From Campylobacter sp. VBCF_01 NA2 (GTDB lineage: Bacteria; Campylobacterota; Campylobacteria; Campylobacterales; Campylobacteraceae), in NCBI RefSeq assembly GCF_027797205.1, contig NZ_CP115607.1:992001-1056000 (forward strand): DNA of 64,000 nt, given 5' to 3'. Every line of letters begins with the position of its first letter. Position 1 is the stretch's first letter. This document shows, in pieces, positions 22,686 to 32,336 of this stretch. A model generated the notes under the pieces. It worked only from the letters and a program-made list of their open reading frames with translations, searched no databases and was not told the origin of the DNA. A program made the translations under genes and the position numbers.

Positions 22686-23893
22686 TGCTCGCTATCCTCG
22701 ATAGTTAGGACTTTTACGCCAGGAAGCTCTTTACCCTCGATTAGCTCCAAGCTAGCCCCACCACCTGTGGAGATAAATGTCATATCATCGGCGTTTCCGG
22801 CTCTTTCGACCACATCGGCTGTATCGCCACCGCCCACGACGGTCGTAGCGTCGCTATCAGCGATGAAATGCGATATACGCATACTTCCGCGCGCAAATTT
22901 ATCGATCTCAAACACGCCCATAGGGCCGTTCCACCAGATAGTTTGCGCATCATCAAGCGCCTCTTTAAAAAGCGCCACCGTCGCAGGTCCGATATCTAAC
23001 CCCATCCAGCCAGCTGGGATTTCTTGAACCGTTACGCGCTTCATAACAGAATCTTGCGAGCAAGCAGGGGCTGCGATAGTATCGACTGGGATATAAATTT
23101 TAACCCCTAATTCCTTGCCTTTGCGCAAGATATTTTTGGCCTCTTCAATCAAATCCTCTTCTAAAAGCGAATTTCCGATATCGTATCCGACGGCCTTTAA
23201 AAATGTAAAAGCCATACCGCCACCGATGATGAGTTTATCGACTTTTGGGAGTAAATTATGCAAGGCTTGGAGCTTGCCACTGACCTTGCTACCGCCAGTT
23301 ACAGCGACGAAAGGTCTGGCTGGGCGTTTAATCAAATCAGCGGCGAATTTAATCTCTTTTTGTAGCAAAAATCCAGCCGCTTTGTGCTCGTTGTCGAAAA
23401 ACTTCGTCACAGCCTCGACGCTTGCGTGCGCTCTGTGGCATACGCCAAATGCGTCATTGACATAAAATTCACCATAACTAGCTAATTTTTTGGCTAATTC
23501 AGTATCGTTTTTGGTTTCGCCTTTTTCGAAACGCAAATTATCTAGTAATAAAAGCTCGCCCTTTTTTAGCTCGCTAACTGCCTTGCTAGCGCGCTCTCCT
23601 ACGATATCATCGACAAATTTGACCTCGCGATCAAGCAATCTGCCAAGTCTTTTTGCCACAGGGCGAAGGCTAAATTTCTCCTCGTAGCCGTTTTTTGGGC
23701 GACCAAGGTGGCTTGCCAAAATCACGCAACCACCATTATCCAAACAATAGCGAATCGTAGGGATTGATGAGCGGATTCTGCGATCGTCTGTAATATTGCC
23801 AAACTCGTCCATAGGCACATTAAAATCGCATCTGATAAAAACTTTCGCGCCGTCTGTGAAATTCAAATCCTTAATATCTAAAATTTGGCTCAT
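22682..23893 (-). CDS. pgk: Phosphoglycerate kinase
   Basis: 403 residues. [41 protein letters not shown] and the C-terminal [18 protein letters not shown] are the expected substrate, hinge and nucleotide motifs. Catalyses 1,3-bisphosphoglycerate + ADP to 3-phosphoglycerate + ATP, reversible. Follows gapA by one base and overlaps tpiA by four. Confidence 0.97.
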
Positions 23894-23894
23894 T

Positions 23895-24899
23895 TTAACC
23901 CCTTTTTGACGCTGCGAAAACCGCTAAATCAACCAATCTGTTACTATAACCCCACTCGTTGTCATACCAGCTTAGCACTTTGATTAAATTTCCGCCAATC
24001 ACCTGCGTGCAATCGCTCGCCACAGCTGTCGAAAATGTCGAAGTGCAAAAATCGCTTGATACGCGTTTGTCATCATCGACGACCAAAATTCCCTTCATTG
24101 CGCCATTAGCGTATTTTCTAAAAATTTCATTTAGCTCGTCAGCTGTGGTCTCTTTTTTGGTTGAAACAGTCAAATCTACCATTGAAACGTTCGCTACTGG
24201 CACGCGCACAGCTTGTCCGTGCATTTTGCCTTTAAGTTGTGGCAAAATCAGGCTGATCGCCTTGGCTGCGCCTGTCGTAGTCGGTATGATATTGCACGCT
24301 GCCGCACGACTTCTGCGGAAATCACGGCTTTTGACATCGACTAGGCTTTGGCCGTTTGTATAAGCGTGGATTGTGGTCATTAAGCCCTTTTCGATACCTA
24401 GCTCATCGTCTAAAATTTTAGCCACAGGGCCAAGTCCGTTTGTGGTGCAGCTAGCGTTTGAAATCACGCTCTCGCCTGCGTAGCTTTCGTGATTTACGCC
24501 GATTACATAAGTCGGAGTGTCGTCCTTAGCAGGGGCGCTCATAACGACAAGTTTAATGCCGTTATCCAAAAATGGTTTGCATTTTTCTGTGGTTAAAAAT
24601 GCTCCCGTGCATTCTAACACAACCTGGGCACCAAGCCCCGCAAAATCGAGCTCGCTAGCGTCTCTGGTGCTATAAACTCTGATTTTTTTGCCATCTACTG
24701 CGATGTAATCGTCGTTTATGATTTCAACTTTTTTATTAAATTCCCCATGAACTGTGTCATATTGAAGCAAGTATCTAGTAAGGTCGCGTTTAGCGGTATC
24801 GTTGATAGCTACTAGCTCCACATCATCGCGATTTAGCGCGATTCTGGCTGCACATCTGCCGATGCGTCCAAAGCCGTTAATTGCAATTTTTGTTGCCAT
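23895..24899 (-). CDS. gapA: Glyceraldehyde-3-phosphate dehydrogenase
   Basis: 334 residues. [13 protein letters not shown] binds NAD, catalytic Cys151 in [10 protein letters not shown], and [15 protein letters not shown] near the C-terminus. Phosphorylating GAPDH. First gene of the gapA-pgk-tpiA-fabI run; the 80 bp before it, up to the barstar stop, are AT-rich and may hold the promoter. Confidence 0.97.
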   Translation of the reverse strand: MATKIAINGFGRIGRCAARIALNRDDVELVAINDTAKRDLTRYLLQYDTVHGEFNKKVEIINDDYIAVDGKKIRVYSTRDASELDFAGLGAQVVLECTGAFLTTEKCKPFLDNGIKLVVMSAPAKDDTPTYVIGVNHESYAGESVISNASCTTNGLGPVAKILDDELGIEKGLMTTIHAYTNGQSLVDVKSRDFRRSRAAACNIIPTTTGAAKAISLILPQLKGKMHGQAVRVPVANVSMVDLTVSTKKETTADELNEIFRKYANGAMKGILVVDDDKRVSSDFCTSTFSTAVASDCTQVIGGNLIKVLSWYDNEWGYSNRLVDLAVFAASKRG

Positions 24900-24980
24900 A
24901 ATTTTTCCTTAAAATGAAATTTTAAAAATCTCATAATATTACAAAAATTTGGGTTAATTAACGGTAAAATGGATTAAAAT

Positions 24981-25238
24981 TTAGCTGTTTTTGACGCTAA
25001 ATTTCACGCCACTATCAATAAAAACACTTAGCAAAATTTCATAAAATTCGCCAAATTTATCTTTTAAAATTTGGCCGTTTTCTATGATAAATTCAGCATC
25101 GTTTCTCTCGGTTAGTGCGTCATAAAGTGCGTCTAGATTTGTAATGTAATCAGGCTCGAAATTTAGGCGTTTGGCGATGAATTTATAAAGTCCAGCTTTG
25201 CTTTTTACTTTGGTTGCGTCGATTGTGATTTGCTTCAT
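24981..25238 (-). CDS. Barstar-family ribonuclease inhibitor
   Basis: 85 residues, close to the 90 of Bacillus barstar. The inhibitory helix is conserved: NLDALYDALT has Asn34, Asp36 and Asp40 where barstar has Asn33, Asp35 and Asp39, the residues that plug the barnase active site. It would keep the ribonuclease encoded directly upstream from attacking cytoplasmic RNA before export. It starts at the stop codon of that gene (one-base overlap), ensuring co-expression. Confidence 0.9.
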   Translation of the reverse strand: MKQITIDATKVKSKAGLYKFIAKRLNFEPDYITNLDALYDALTERNDAEFIIENGQILKDKFGEFYEILLSVFIDSGVKFSVKNS

Positions 25239-25696
25239 TATTGCACCCTCTCAAAGCTCTTGTAATGGTCTTTTGTGTAAAAAATCAGGCCGTCGTTTGA
25301 AAATACTAGCCGTTTTTTACCCCTAGCACCACCCTTGTAATCAATATCAGCCTCTGTGTAAATTCTGCCCTTTTTAGCTGGGAGTGCGCGCTCGTAATTT
25401 CCAAACCTATCGCCACCAATCGATTTATCCTTCGCGTATGCGTGCAAATCGCCACCGCTCCAACCAAGGGCGTTTGCCTGCTTTTTGGTGATGAAATTTG
25501 AAGGCAGTTTTCCGTGCGCTTTGATATGCTCGCTCACGCACTCTTTGCTAATGCAAAGCTCGCTATTTTGGGTTTGCGTGCCCTGAAAAATAGAATTTTT
25601 AGCATAAAATAGAAAAAAAGCTAGTGCTAAAACCCCGAAAATCAGGGCAAAATTTAGAAATTTTTTACTCACTTTTGATTCTTTTTTTGGTTGCAA
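25238..25696 (-). CDS. Barnase-type secreted or membrane-anchored ribonuclease
   Basis: 152 residues: an N-terminal hydrophobic segment (about 13-32) then a barnase domain. By alignment from memory, all catalytic residues are kept: Lys71 (barnase K27), Glu115 (E73, in YTEADIDY), Arg125 (R83), Arg129 (R87) and His144 (H102, in TKDHYKSF). A cysteine pair (C48, C53) precedes the domain. It probably acts in the periplasm or outside the cell. It is paired with barstar, overlaps the end of the DedA gene by 32 bases, and could be an antibacterial effector or a nutrient-scavenging nuclease. Confidence 0.88.
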   Translation of the reverse strand: MQPKKESKVSKKFLNFALIFGVLALAFFLFYAKNSIFQGTQTQNSELCISKECVSEHIKAHGKLPSNFITKKQANALGWSGGDLHAYAKDKSIGGDRFGNYERALPAKKGRIYTEADIDYKGGARGKKRLVFSNDGLIFYTKDHYKSFERVQ

Positions 25697-26237
25697 ATTT
25701 AAAATAGCAAATTATCGCTGCTACAACCAAAGCTAGGATTAGTGGCGCGATATAAGGTTTTTCTTTGATATGAGAGTAGATTTCTTGGACAAAATCCCCA
25801 GCATAAAAGCTCAAAAGTCCGATGATAAGCGCCCAGACAAGCGAACTAACCGCGTTTAAAATGCTAAATTTCAAAAACGAGTATTTTGTGATACCAATGG
25901 CGATTGGAACTAAGGTTTTTAGCCCATAAATGAATTTTTGGATTAAAATTATCCTATCGCCGTATCGTTTGAATAAAATTTGCGACAAAGCCAAATTTCG
26001 GCGCTGTTTTTTTAGGTATGGCATGATATCTTTTTTGTTGTAGCGACTGACCCAAAACAGCCCCGTATCGCCCAAGAAATTCGACACGCAGGCTACGGCT
26101 ATACAAACCCAAATATTAAGTTCGCCTGTAAAGCTTAAAATTCCAGCAGCCACCAAGGCGATAAATCCACCGCCCAAAGTGTATAAAAAAAGTAGTAAAT
26201 ATCCCCAAGTATGGAGGTTTTCAAACATAGAATCCAT
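25665..26237 (-). CDS. DedA/VTT-domain membrane protein
   Basis: 190 residues. Membrane segments at about 12-34, 38-58, 128-150 and 162-180 flank the DedA core (GDTGLFWVSRY; IQKFIYGLKTLVPIAIG). DedA proteins are implicated in undecaprenyl phosphate or phospholipid recycling across the inner membrane. No glycan gene is adjacent, but the N-glycan pathway nearby consumes undecaprenyl phosphate. The nuclease gene begins inside its 3' end. Confidence 0.87.
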   Translation of the reverse strand: MDSMFENLHTWGYLLLFLYTLGGGFIALVAAGILSFTGELNIWVCIAVACVSNFLGDTGLFWVSRYNKKDIMPYLKKQRRNLALSQILFKRYGDRIILIQKFIYGLKTLVPIAIGITKYSFLKFSILNAVSSLVWALIIGLLSFYAGDFVQEIYSHIKEKPYIAPLILALVVAAIICYFKFATKKRIKSE

Positions 26238-26260
26238 GAAATTTACCCGCTTAATCTAGC

Positions 26261-26833
26261 CTAAAAATTTCGCCCTAAAACCTGCATTAAAAGCCTGTAT
26301 TCTTGTGTGGAAGTATCGAAAGCCACGCTATTTTTGGTCTCTATGACAGAGCCACCTAGGCTTACTCCGGCGAAAAATCCACCCTTGCTTGTGAAAACAT
26401 ACATATCTTTATTTATCATATCAAGTCTGCCAGAATCCGCGCTGTAATTGCCAACCACGGCTGTCGCGTCGCCTGAGAGGGTGATTTGGGATTTGCGCAT
26501 TTTATTTATCATAGCCTCACTCATCACGAAAATTACCAAATAATTATCCTCATAGCCTATTTGAAGCCCAATACTAGCGTTTGAAATATCCACAGCGCTT
26601 ACCTGACCGCCCTTATAGACGATGACGCCCTCGCCATACATTCCGCCTATGATAAAGCCTAGCTTTTTCACACTTGGGAAAATCAGCACAGCCTCGGCTT
26701 CATTAGCTAGGTATTTATACGCAGAGTTGCTTTTCATCACAGACGAATACGCACCCGCGCTATTTATCAAAAGCTCGTCCTCTCCAAAAAGTGCGCCCAC
26801 AAAAAGCAAAAGTGAAAGTATGATTTTTTTCAT
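26261..26833 (-). CDS. SYLF/Ysc84-domain exported protein
   Basis: 190 residues with a signal peptide (MKKIILSLLLFVGALFG) and a SYLF domain: EAVLIFPSVKKLGFIIGGMYGEG, then GYEDNYLVIFVMSE and the glycine-rich GGFFAGVSLGGSVIE. In eukaryotes the domain binds phosphoinositides; the bacterial role is unknown, probably at a periplasmic membrane face. Lies between RNase Y and DedA on the same strand. Confidence 0.83.
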   Translation of the reverse strand: MKKIILSLLLFVGALFGEDELLINSAGAYSSVMKSNSAYKYLANEAEAVLIFPSVKKLGFIIGGMYGEGVIVYKGGQVSAVDISNASIGLQIGYEDNYLVIFVMSEAMINKMRKSQITLSGDATAVVGNYSADSGRLDMINKDMYVFTSKGGFFAGVSLGGSVIETKNSVAFDTSTQEYRLLMQVLGRNF

Positions 26834-26852
26834 TTTTTATCCTTAGTTAAAT

Positions 26853-28406
26853 TTATTTAGCGATTTCGACTGCGCGCAGTTCGCGTATGACATTGACCTT
26901 GATTTCGCCCGGGAATTGCACCTTGTCTTGGATTTCTTCGGCGATCTCTTTTGCGATTAGCACAGCCTCATCATCGTTGATTAATTTTGCATTGGCAATT
27001 ACGCGAATTTCGCGTCCAGCGTTGATTGCATAAGCTTGTTTTACACCGTTTTTACCAAGTGCGATTGTCTCTATATCATTAACCCTTTTTAGGAAGCTCT
27101 CCAATACTTCACGCCTTGCCCCAGGTCTAGCTGCACTTAGCGCGTCAGCTGCGCACACAGCGGCACTTTCTACGCTTGTAGCCTCCTCGTGTCCGTGGTG
27201 AGCGAAAATCGCATTAATCACGACTGGGTGCTCTTTGTATCTGCGACAAACCTCTGCGCCCAAATCCACATGCGAGCCCTCGTATTCGTGTGTAAGAGCC
27301 TTGCCGATATCGTGCAAAAGTCCGGCTCTTTTGGCTAGTTTTGGATCGCCACCTGTCTCAGCTGCGATAATTCCTGCTAAATGCGCTACTTCAAGCGAGT
27401 GCGCAAGGGCGTTTTGACCATAGCTCGCACGGAATTTTAACTTTCCAATAAGTTTTAAAATTTCTGGGTGCAGTTTGCCAATGCCTAGATCCATAACGAT
27501 ATTTTCGCCCTCTTCTAAAATGCTTGATTCGAACTCATCGCAAACTCTTTTATAAATATCCTCGATTCTAGCTGGCTGAATTCTGCCATCTTCAATCAAA
27601 AGCTCGATTACGCGCACAGCGATAGCCCTGCGGTAAAGATTGTGCGAGCTAACGATAATCGCATTTGGCGTATCATCGATGATGACATCTACGCCCAGCG
27701 TCATTTCCAAGCTTTTGATATTGCGACCCTCTTTACCGATAATTCGGCCTTTTAGCTCATCGTTTTTGATATTTACGACATTTATTAGGCGTTCAGCCGC
27801 AAACTCACCAGCAAAACGCGAAGTCGCCTGAGCGATGATATAATTTGCCTTTTTTCTAGCCTCTTTTTTCGCCTCTTCCTCGTGTTTGCGCACGATATGA
27901 GCGATATCTATGCGTGATTGTTCCTCGACCTTACGCAAAATTTCATCTCTTGCCTCACTTTGCGTAAATCCAGCCACACGCTCTAAAACTTTCAGTGATT
28001 CGGCTAGTTTTTCCTCGTAATTTTTCTTTAAATTTACGCCCTCATCGTAGAGAAATTTAGCTTCATTTCTAGCATTTTCTACATCTGCTTTGCTGTTTTT
28101 AAGCACCTCTTGTTCGGTTAAAAGAGCCTGTTCTTTTTTGTTCAGTTCGTTGAATTTTTGGTTGTAATCTTTTTGGAGATGATTTGACTTTTCCTCGTAT
28201 TTCTTTTTAGCCTCTAATTCAGCCTCTTGGACTGAAATTTTAGAATCCCTAAGCACGCCCTCGGCTTCGAATTCTATGGCTTTTGCCTTTGCTTTTGCTT
28301 GTTCAATCAATACATCGTAATTTGCGTTATTGATTTTTCTAGCTACCCCATACCCTATGCCAGCGCCCACCGCAAGAGCGCACAAGGCGATTAAGATCTC
28401 TATCAT
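26853..28406 (-). CDS. rny: Ribonuclease Y
   Basis: 517 residues from MIEILIALCALAVG, chosen because GAGGA lies six bases before that ATG; an upstream start 16 codons earlier has no such site. Membrane anchor (1-20), long coiled coil (about 30-190), KH domain (LKGRIIGKEGRNIKSLE) and HD domain with HDIGKALTHEYEGSH and AHHGHEE. Membrane-bound endoribonuclease that initiates mRNA decay; a key decay enzyme in bacteria lacking RNase E. Its start is inside the 3' end of the formyl-THF cyclo-ligase gene (68-base overlap). Confidence 0.95.
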   Translation of the reverse strand: MIEILIALCALAVGAGIGYGVARKINNANYDVLIEQAKAKAKAIEFEAEGVLRDSKISVQEAELEAKKKYEEKSNHLQKDYNQKFNELNKKEQALLTEQEVLKNSKADVENARNEAKFLYDEGVNLKKNYEEKLAESLKVLERVAGFTQSEARDEILRKVEEQSRIDIAHIVRKHEEEAKKEARKKANYIIAQATSRFAGEFAAERLINVVNIKNDELKGRIIGKEGRNIKSLEMTLGVDVIIDDTPNAIIVSSHNLYRRAIAVRVIELLIEDGRIQPARIEDIYKRVCDEFESSILEEGENIVMDLGIGKLHPEILKLIGKLKFRASYGQNALAHSLEVAHLAGIIAAETGGDPKLAKRAGLLHDIGKALTHEYEGSHVDLGAEVCRRYKEHPVVINAIFAHHGHEEATSVESAAVCAADALSAARPGARREVLESFLKRVNDIETIALGKNGVKQAYAINAGREIRVIANAKLINDDEAVLIAKEIAEEIQDKVQFPGEIKVNVIRELRAVEIAK

Positions 28407-28956
28407 ATTTTCCTCTTTTAAAGTAATTTTTGCTCGGAGTAATGTAAAAATCACCTACCACATCGTGGCTCAAAGATAAAATTTCATTTGTGAAACAATC
28501 CTCTAAGCTCACAAAAACCACGGCAGGTTTGTGTTTTAGACCTGAAAAAAACATATCATAATATCCTTTACCATGTCCTATTCTAGCGAGCCTTCCATCT
28601 ACTCCAACCACTGGAATAACCGCTAGATCCACCTTGCCAAAATAGCCGTTTTGAGGCAGTGTTTCACGCAACCCAAAATGCGATTTGACAAAAGGAAGTC
28701 GCAATTTTACCATTTTTAAATTAATATCCGTTATAAGTGGAAGATAAAATTCGCATTTTTTACCCATTAAATTTTTCAAAAACAAAATTTCGGGCTCGTA
28801 TTTTAGTGGCAAAAAAATTAAAATTTTGCGCGCACCAAGAGCGCGGATTAAATTCGCAATGCGCCTAGAAATGATATACGAAGTGCATTTGGCTGAAATT
28901 TTGGCACGAAATTTAAGCCTAGATTTGCAAATTTTCCTAAATTCATTTTTTTCCAC
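28339..28956 (-). CDS. 5-formyltetrahydrofolate cyclo-ligase
   Basis: 205 residues. KSRLKFRAKISAK matches the N-terminal nucleotide-binding region and IPVVGVDGRLARIGHGKGYYDMFF the ATP/folate signature of the MTHFS family. It converts 5-formyl-THF to 5,10-methenyl-THF with ATP. The C-terminal basic tail (KNYFKRGKYDRDLNRLVRS) overlaps the RNase Y start. Divergent from the thioredoxin-like gene. Confidence 0.9.
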   Translation of the reverse strand: MEKNEFRKICKSRLKFRAKISAKCTSYIISRRIANLIRALGARKILIFLPLKYEPEILFLKNLMGKKCEFYLPLITDINLKMVKLRLPFVKSHFGLRETLPQNGYFGKVDLAVIPVVGVDGRLARIGHGKGYYDMFFSGLKHKPAVVFVSLEDCFTNEILSLSHDVVGDFYITPSKNYFKRGKYDRDLNRLVRSCGGRWHRVWGS

Positions 28957-29004
28957 GATTTTAACTTTGTATTAAATTTTAACGGCTATTTTAGCAAGTT
29001 TAAG

Positions 29005-29010
29005 TATAAT
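29005..29010 (+). promoter_or_regulatory. Predicted -10 box for the tlpA-like/ftsY operon
   Basis: TATAAT preceded by AAG, 27 bases before the next ATG, in an AT-rich region without a clear -35, as is normal for Campylobacter sigma-70 promoters. Confidence 0.6.
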
Positions 29011-29037
29011 TCCACATCAAAATTTACAAGGCAACAA

Positions 29038-29625
29038 ATGAAATTTAAAATTTTACTAGCTCTGCTTATGGGTTTTTTCGTCCTTGCTGGGTGCGAGAAA
29101 AAGGACGAGCAAAGCGCAAATAGCGAGCCAGAGATAACCCAAAGCGCCGAAAATGAAAATATCCCCACAGAAAGCACTATTGGCACCAATTACACTGCGC
29201 CGTTTTCGCTCACATTTACAAATAATCAAATTTTAAATATGCAAAAAAACAAAAATGGTTTTAGCATAGAAAATGGTGGCAAAACCACGCTTTTTGCCTT
29301 TTTTGCTTCGTGGTGCGATGCCTGCACAATCCAAGCAAGTGCGCTTAATGCACTCGTAGAAAAATACGGCGATAAGCTCGATGTAGTGGCTGTTTTGATA
29401 GCTGATGAGATTTCATTAGACGAGCTAAAAGAGTATGAAAAAAAGGTAAAAGCCAAATTTAAAATAGCCTACGGCGAGGCAAATGATTTTTTCACAGGCA
29501 CGCTTGGAGGCATTTCAGAAATCCCGTATTTGGTGGTTTATGACAAAAAAGGCGAGTTTAGCGCTCAATATTTCGGCTTAATTCCCGAAGAAATTTTAAC
29601 ACTCGAAATGGAGAAAATTTTATAA
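29038..29625 (+). CDS. TlpA/ResA-like thioredoxin-fold lipoprotein
   Basis: 195 residues. Lipobox FVLAGC gives lipidated Cys19, followed by an acidic Ser/Asn-rich linker and a thioredoxin fold with WCDAC at 92-96 and a cis-proline region IPYLVVYD. It is an envelope-anchored thiol reductant or oxidoreductase, possibly serving cytochrome c maturation or periplasmic disulfide exchange. The stop and the ftsY start share one base (TAATG). The SD AAGG lies eight bases before the ATG. Confidence 0.88.
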   Translation: MKFKILLALLMGFFVLAGCEKKDEQSANSEPEITQSAENENIPTESTIGTNYTAPFSLTFTNNQILNMQKNKNGFSIENGGKTTLFAFFASWCDACTIQASALNALVEKYGDKLDVVAVLIADEISLDELKEYEKKVKAKFKIAYGEANDFFTGTLGGISEIPYLVVYDKKGEFSAQYFGLIPEEILTLEMEKIL

Positions 29626-30488
29626 TGTTTAATTTTTTTAAAAAAGGTCTTAGCAAGACGATTGAGGCTATGAAGGAGGCCCGCGGCAAAAGCAAAATTT
29701 CAAAAGATGTGCTTGAAGAAATGCTTTTAGAAGCCGATGTGGATTATGAAATCATCGAGGAAATTATATTTTATCTCCCGCCTAACGAATTCGTCGAAAA
29801 GGGCGATTTGAAGCGTGTAATGAAGACATATTTTATGTATGAACACGAGAATTTCACCCCTGCTAAGCCTTATGTCGAGCTAATCCTTGGCGTAAATGGC
29901 GCAGGCAAGACAACCTCTGTCGCAAAGCTGGCAAATTTATACAAAAAAGCTGGAAATAGCGTGATTTTGGGCGCGTGTGATACATTTAGGGCGGGCGCAG
30001 TCGAGCAGATAAAACGCTGGTCGCAAATCATAAATGTCCCTATCATCGCTACCGCGCAAGGCCACGACCCTGCGGCTGTGGCTTACGATACCATTAGCTC
30101 AGCCGTCGCCAAAGGGCTAGATCGCGTGCTAATCGATACAGCCGGCAGACTTCAAAACCAAAAAAACCTAGCAAACGAGCTAGAAAAAATCGTGCGTATC
30201 TCAGCCAGAGCCTGCGAGGGTGCGCCACATCGTAAAATCATCGTACTTGATGCGACACAAGGAAACAACAGCGTAATCCAAGCCAAAGCTTTTAATGAAA
30301 TCACCAAGCTTGATGGTATTATCATCACCAAACTCGACGGCACGCCAAAAGGTGGCGCGCTTTTTGGGATTGCGCGCGAGCTAGAAATCCCGATTTTATA
30401 TGTCGGCGTGGGCGAGAGTATGGACGATTTGATCAAATTTAACCCAGATGAGTTTGTCGATACCCTAGTCGATGGACTTTTTGAATAA
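29625..30488 (+). CDS. ftsY: Signal recognition particle receptor FtsY
   Basis: 287 residues: short N domain, then the G domain with GVNGAGKTT (89-97), DTFRAGA, DTAGR and TKLDGTPKGGA. It lacks the long acidic A domain of E. coli FtsY, which is usual for Campylobacterota. It docks SRP-ribosome complexes at the membrane. Coupled to the thioredoxin-like gene. Confidence 0.96.
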   Translation: MFNFFKKGLSKTIEAMKEARGKSKISKDVLEEMLLEADVDYEIIEEIIFYLPPNEFVEKGDLKRVMKTYFMYEHENFTPAKPYVELILGVNGAGKTTSVAKLANLYKKAGNSVILGACDTFRAGAVEQIKRWSQIINVPIIATAQGHDPAAVAYDTISSAVAKGLDRVLIDTAGRLQNQKNLANELEKIVRISARACEGAPHRKIIVLDATQGNNSVIQAKAFNEITKLDGIIITKLDGTPKGGALFGIARELEIPILYVGVGESMDDLIKFNPDEFVDTLVDGLFE

Positions 30489-30585
30489 GAAATTTCACTT
30501 TAAATTTGCAAATTTATAAAAAACTAAATTTGCAAATTCTTTTTAAATTTAGTCAAATTTAACCCCAATGTAAGTGCGTTAAGAA

Positions 30586-30591
30586 TATAAT
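30586..30591 (+). promoter_or_regulatory. Predicted -10 box for the ABCG-type operon
   Basis: TATAAT within AAGAATATAATCTG. Transcription would begin near 30598, so the TTG at 30598 cannot be the start codon and the ATG at 30628 is preferred. Confidence 0.6.
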
Positions 30592-30627
30592 CTGACTTTG
30601 TTAAAATTTCAAAATTTAGGTAGAAAA

Positions 30628-31416
30628 ATGCAAATTTATGCGGATAATTGCACCCTCTCATACGGGAAAAATCCTATTGTATCAAAACTAAGCTTCCGCG
30701 CTAATAGTGGCGAAATGGTAGCTGTAATGGGGCCAAGTGGCGTGGGCAAATCCACGACTTTGGGTCTGTTTTTTGGCGAAGCAAAATGCGAAAATGGCGA
30801 GTTTGGAATAAACGGCGCGCCAAATTTAGACCAAAATATAATCTCGCTGATTACGCAAGATGATATTTTGATAAAAGAATTTAGCGTTTATGAAAATCTC
30901 AAACACTACGCCAGATTGCACGGTGTGGCATTTTCGCGCATTGACGAAGTGATTAGTAGCCTAAATTTGGGCAAGGTGCAAAACAGCCCAGTATATAAAG
31001 GCGGTAAATGGGCGATTAGTGGCGGTCAGCGCAAAAGAGTAAATATCGCAATGGAAATGCTTTTATCACGCAATGAAATTTTCTTTGCCGATGAGCCAAC
31101 CAGCGGGCTTAGCACCGCAGGCAGTATTCAGGTTTTGCAAAGCCTTCGCGACATAGCCGACGGCAAAAGCATGAACGCCCCAAAAATCGTCATGGTGATA
31201 ATTCACCAGCCAAATTTAGAGATGATAAAGATGTTTGATAAAATTTTGCTTTTTGAAGAAATCAAAAAGGAAAATGGCAAAAAACCAACTAGCCTAGCAA
31301 CGACGAAATTTATGAGCTTGGCAGAGTTTTTTAGCGAGCATTTAGGTTGCGATTATGCGGGAGCTGATACGCTCGAACTTCACAAAAAATACAATGAATT
31401 TTTAAAGAGTATATGA
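30628..31416 (+). CDS. ABCG-type ABC transporter ATPase
   Basis: 262 residues from the ATG that follows AGGTAGAAAA. Walker A GPSGVGKST (35-43), signature ISGGQRKRV (130-138) and Walker B IFFADEP (151-157). The signature followed by NIAMEML is characteristic of ABCG (White)-family ATPases, rare in bacteria as a stand-alone subunit. It drives the permease encoded next (ATGA overlap). Substrate unknown. The third gene of the same run is a periplasmic Sel1 protein, which suggests the three act together. Confidence 0.88.
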   Translation: MQIYADNCTLSYGKNPIVSKLSFRANSGEMVAVMGPSGVGKSTTLGLFFGEAKCENGEFGINGAPNLDQNIISLITQDDILIKEFSVYENLKHYARLHGVAFSRIDEVISSLNLGKVQNSPVYKGGKWAISGGQRKRVNIAMEMLLSRNEIFFADEPTSGLSTAGSIQVLQSLRDIADGKSMNAPKIVMVIIHQPNLEMIKMFDKILLFEEIKKENGKKPTSLATTKFMSLAEFFSEHLGCDYAGADTLELHKKYNEFLKSI

Positions 31417-32336
31417 TGAAAGATATTTTAAATTTCACCCAGATTGAGCTTCTTCGAAACACCCTACGCAACGCCAAATACTTCATCTTTGGCGTGGTTG
31501 GCGTGGCGTGGTTTTTGGGGTATTTTATCGCGTGGATTTTCTCTCACAGCGATAGTTTCATAGACAACGACCATTATGTGGATTATCTCTTTTTTATCGC
31601 CATTTCTGCGGCGTTTTTGGGGATTTTAAAGGGCATTTATGACATTTACGGCGACAAAGAGTTAATGCGTAAATTTAGCCGTAGCGGGCTTAGTTTGTAT
31701 AAATTTTTCGCTGCGAAATTTAGCGTCGCGCTGATAATTGGCATTTTTCAGTGCTATTTGCTCACAATCTCAGCCAAATCCATGCTCCAAATCCCAGAAG
31801 GCGTGCTAATTAGCACAAACTGGCTGATTTGCTCGTTTATTTTCATTTGCTCTTACGCTATGGCTCTGGTAGCTTCATGCCTCGTGCATAACGACAAAAT
31901 GGCATCAATCAGCCTTGCGATCTTGCTCGTGCCTCAAATCATGTTAAGCGGGCTCGTGCCTTACGACAAACTTCACAAGGCGATATTTTTATGGCAAAGT
32001 GACTATGAGCGTATGCCGCCACCTGCTATCATCATGCCCATACCTGTGGGGTTTGAGGCGCTTGTAACGGCAAATTATAAAATGCTAATCGACGAAAACG
32101 GCAACTACCAAAATATGAACAACTCCCTAAAAGCCACGATTATCACCGATGAGGACAAATCAGGGATTTTCCGCTCACACAAAAGCGCATTTGGCGTGAG
32201 TATGTGGATATACGACCTGCTGTTAATAACGATTTTATGCGCGTTTTACTTCATCTTAGCGCAGAAAATTTTTATCTTTTTAAACACACCGAAATTTAAA
32301 AAATCAAATTTGAAATTTAATAAAGGACAAATATGA
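31413..32336 (+). CDS. ABC-2 type permease, ABCG-like
   Basis: 307 residues with about six membrane segments (near 24-44, 59-77, 101-120, 132-154, 163-181, 269-292). The LRKF/LMRKFSRSGLSLYKFFAAKF and LVPQIMLSGLVPYDKL stretches are typical of ABC2 permeases paired with ABCG ATPases. A periplasmic loop of about 80 residues precedes the last helix. Both ends overlap the neighbouring genes by four bases. Confidence 0.85.
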   Translation: MMKDILNFTQIELLRNTLRNAKYFIFGVVGVAWFLGYFIAWIFSHSDSFIDNDHYVDYLFFIAISAAFLGILKGIYDIYGDKELMRKFSRSGLSLYKFFAAKFSVALIIGIFQCYLLTISAKSMLQIPEGVLISTNWLICSFIFICSYAMALVASCLVHNDKMASISLAILLVPQIMLSGLVPYDKLHKAIFLWQSDYERMPPPAIIMPIPVGFEALVTANYKMLIDENGNYQNMNNSLKATIITDEDKSGIFRSHKSAFGVSMWIYDLLLITILCAFYFILAQKIFIFLNTPKFKKSNLKFNKGQI

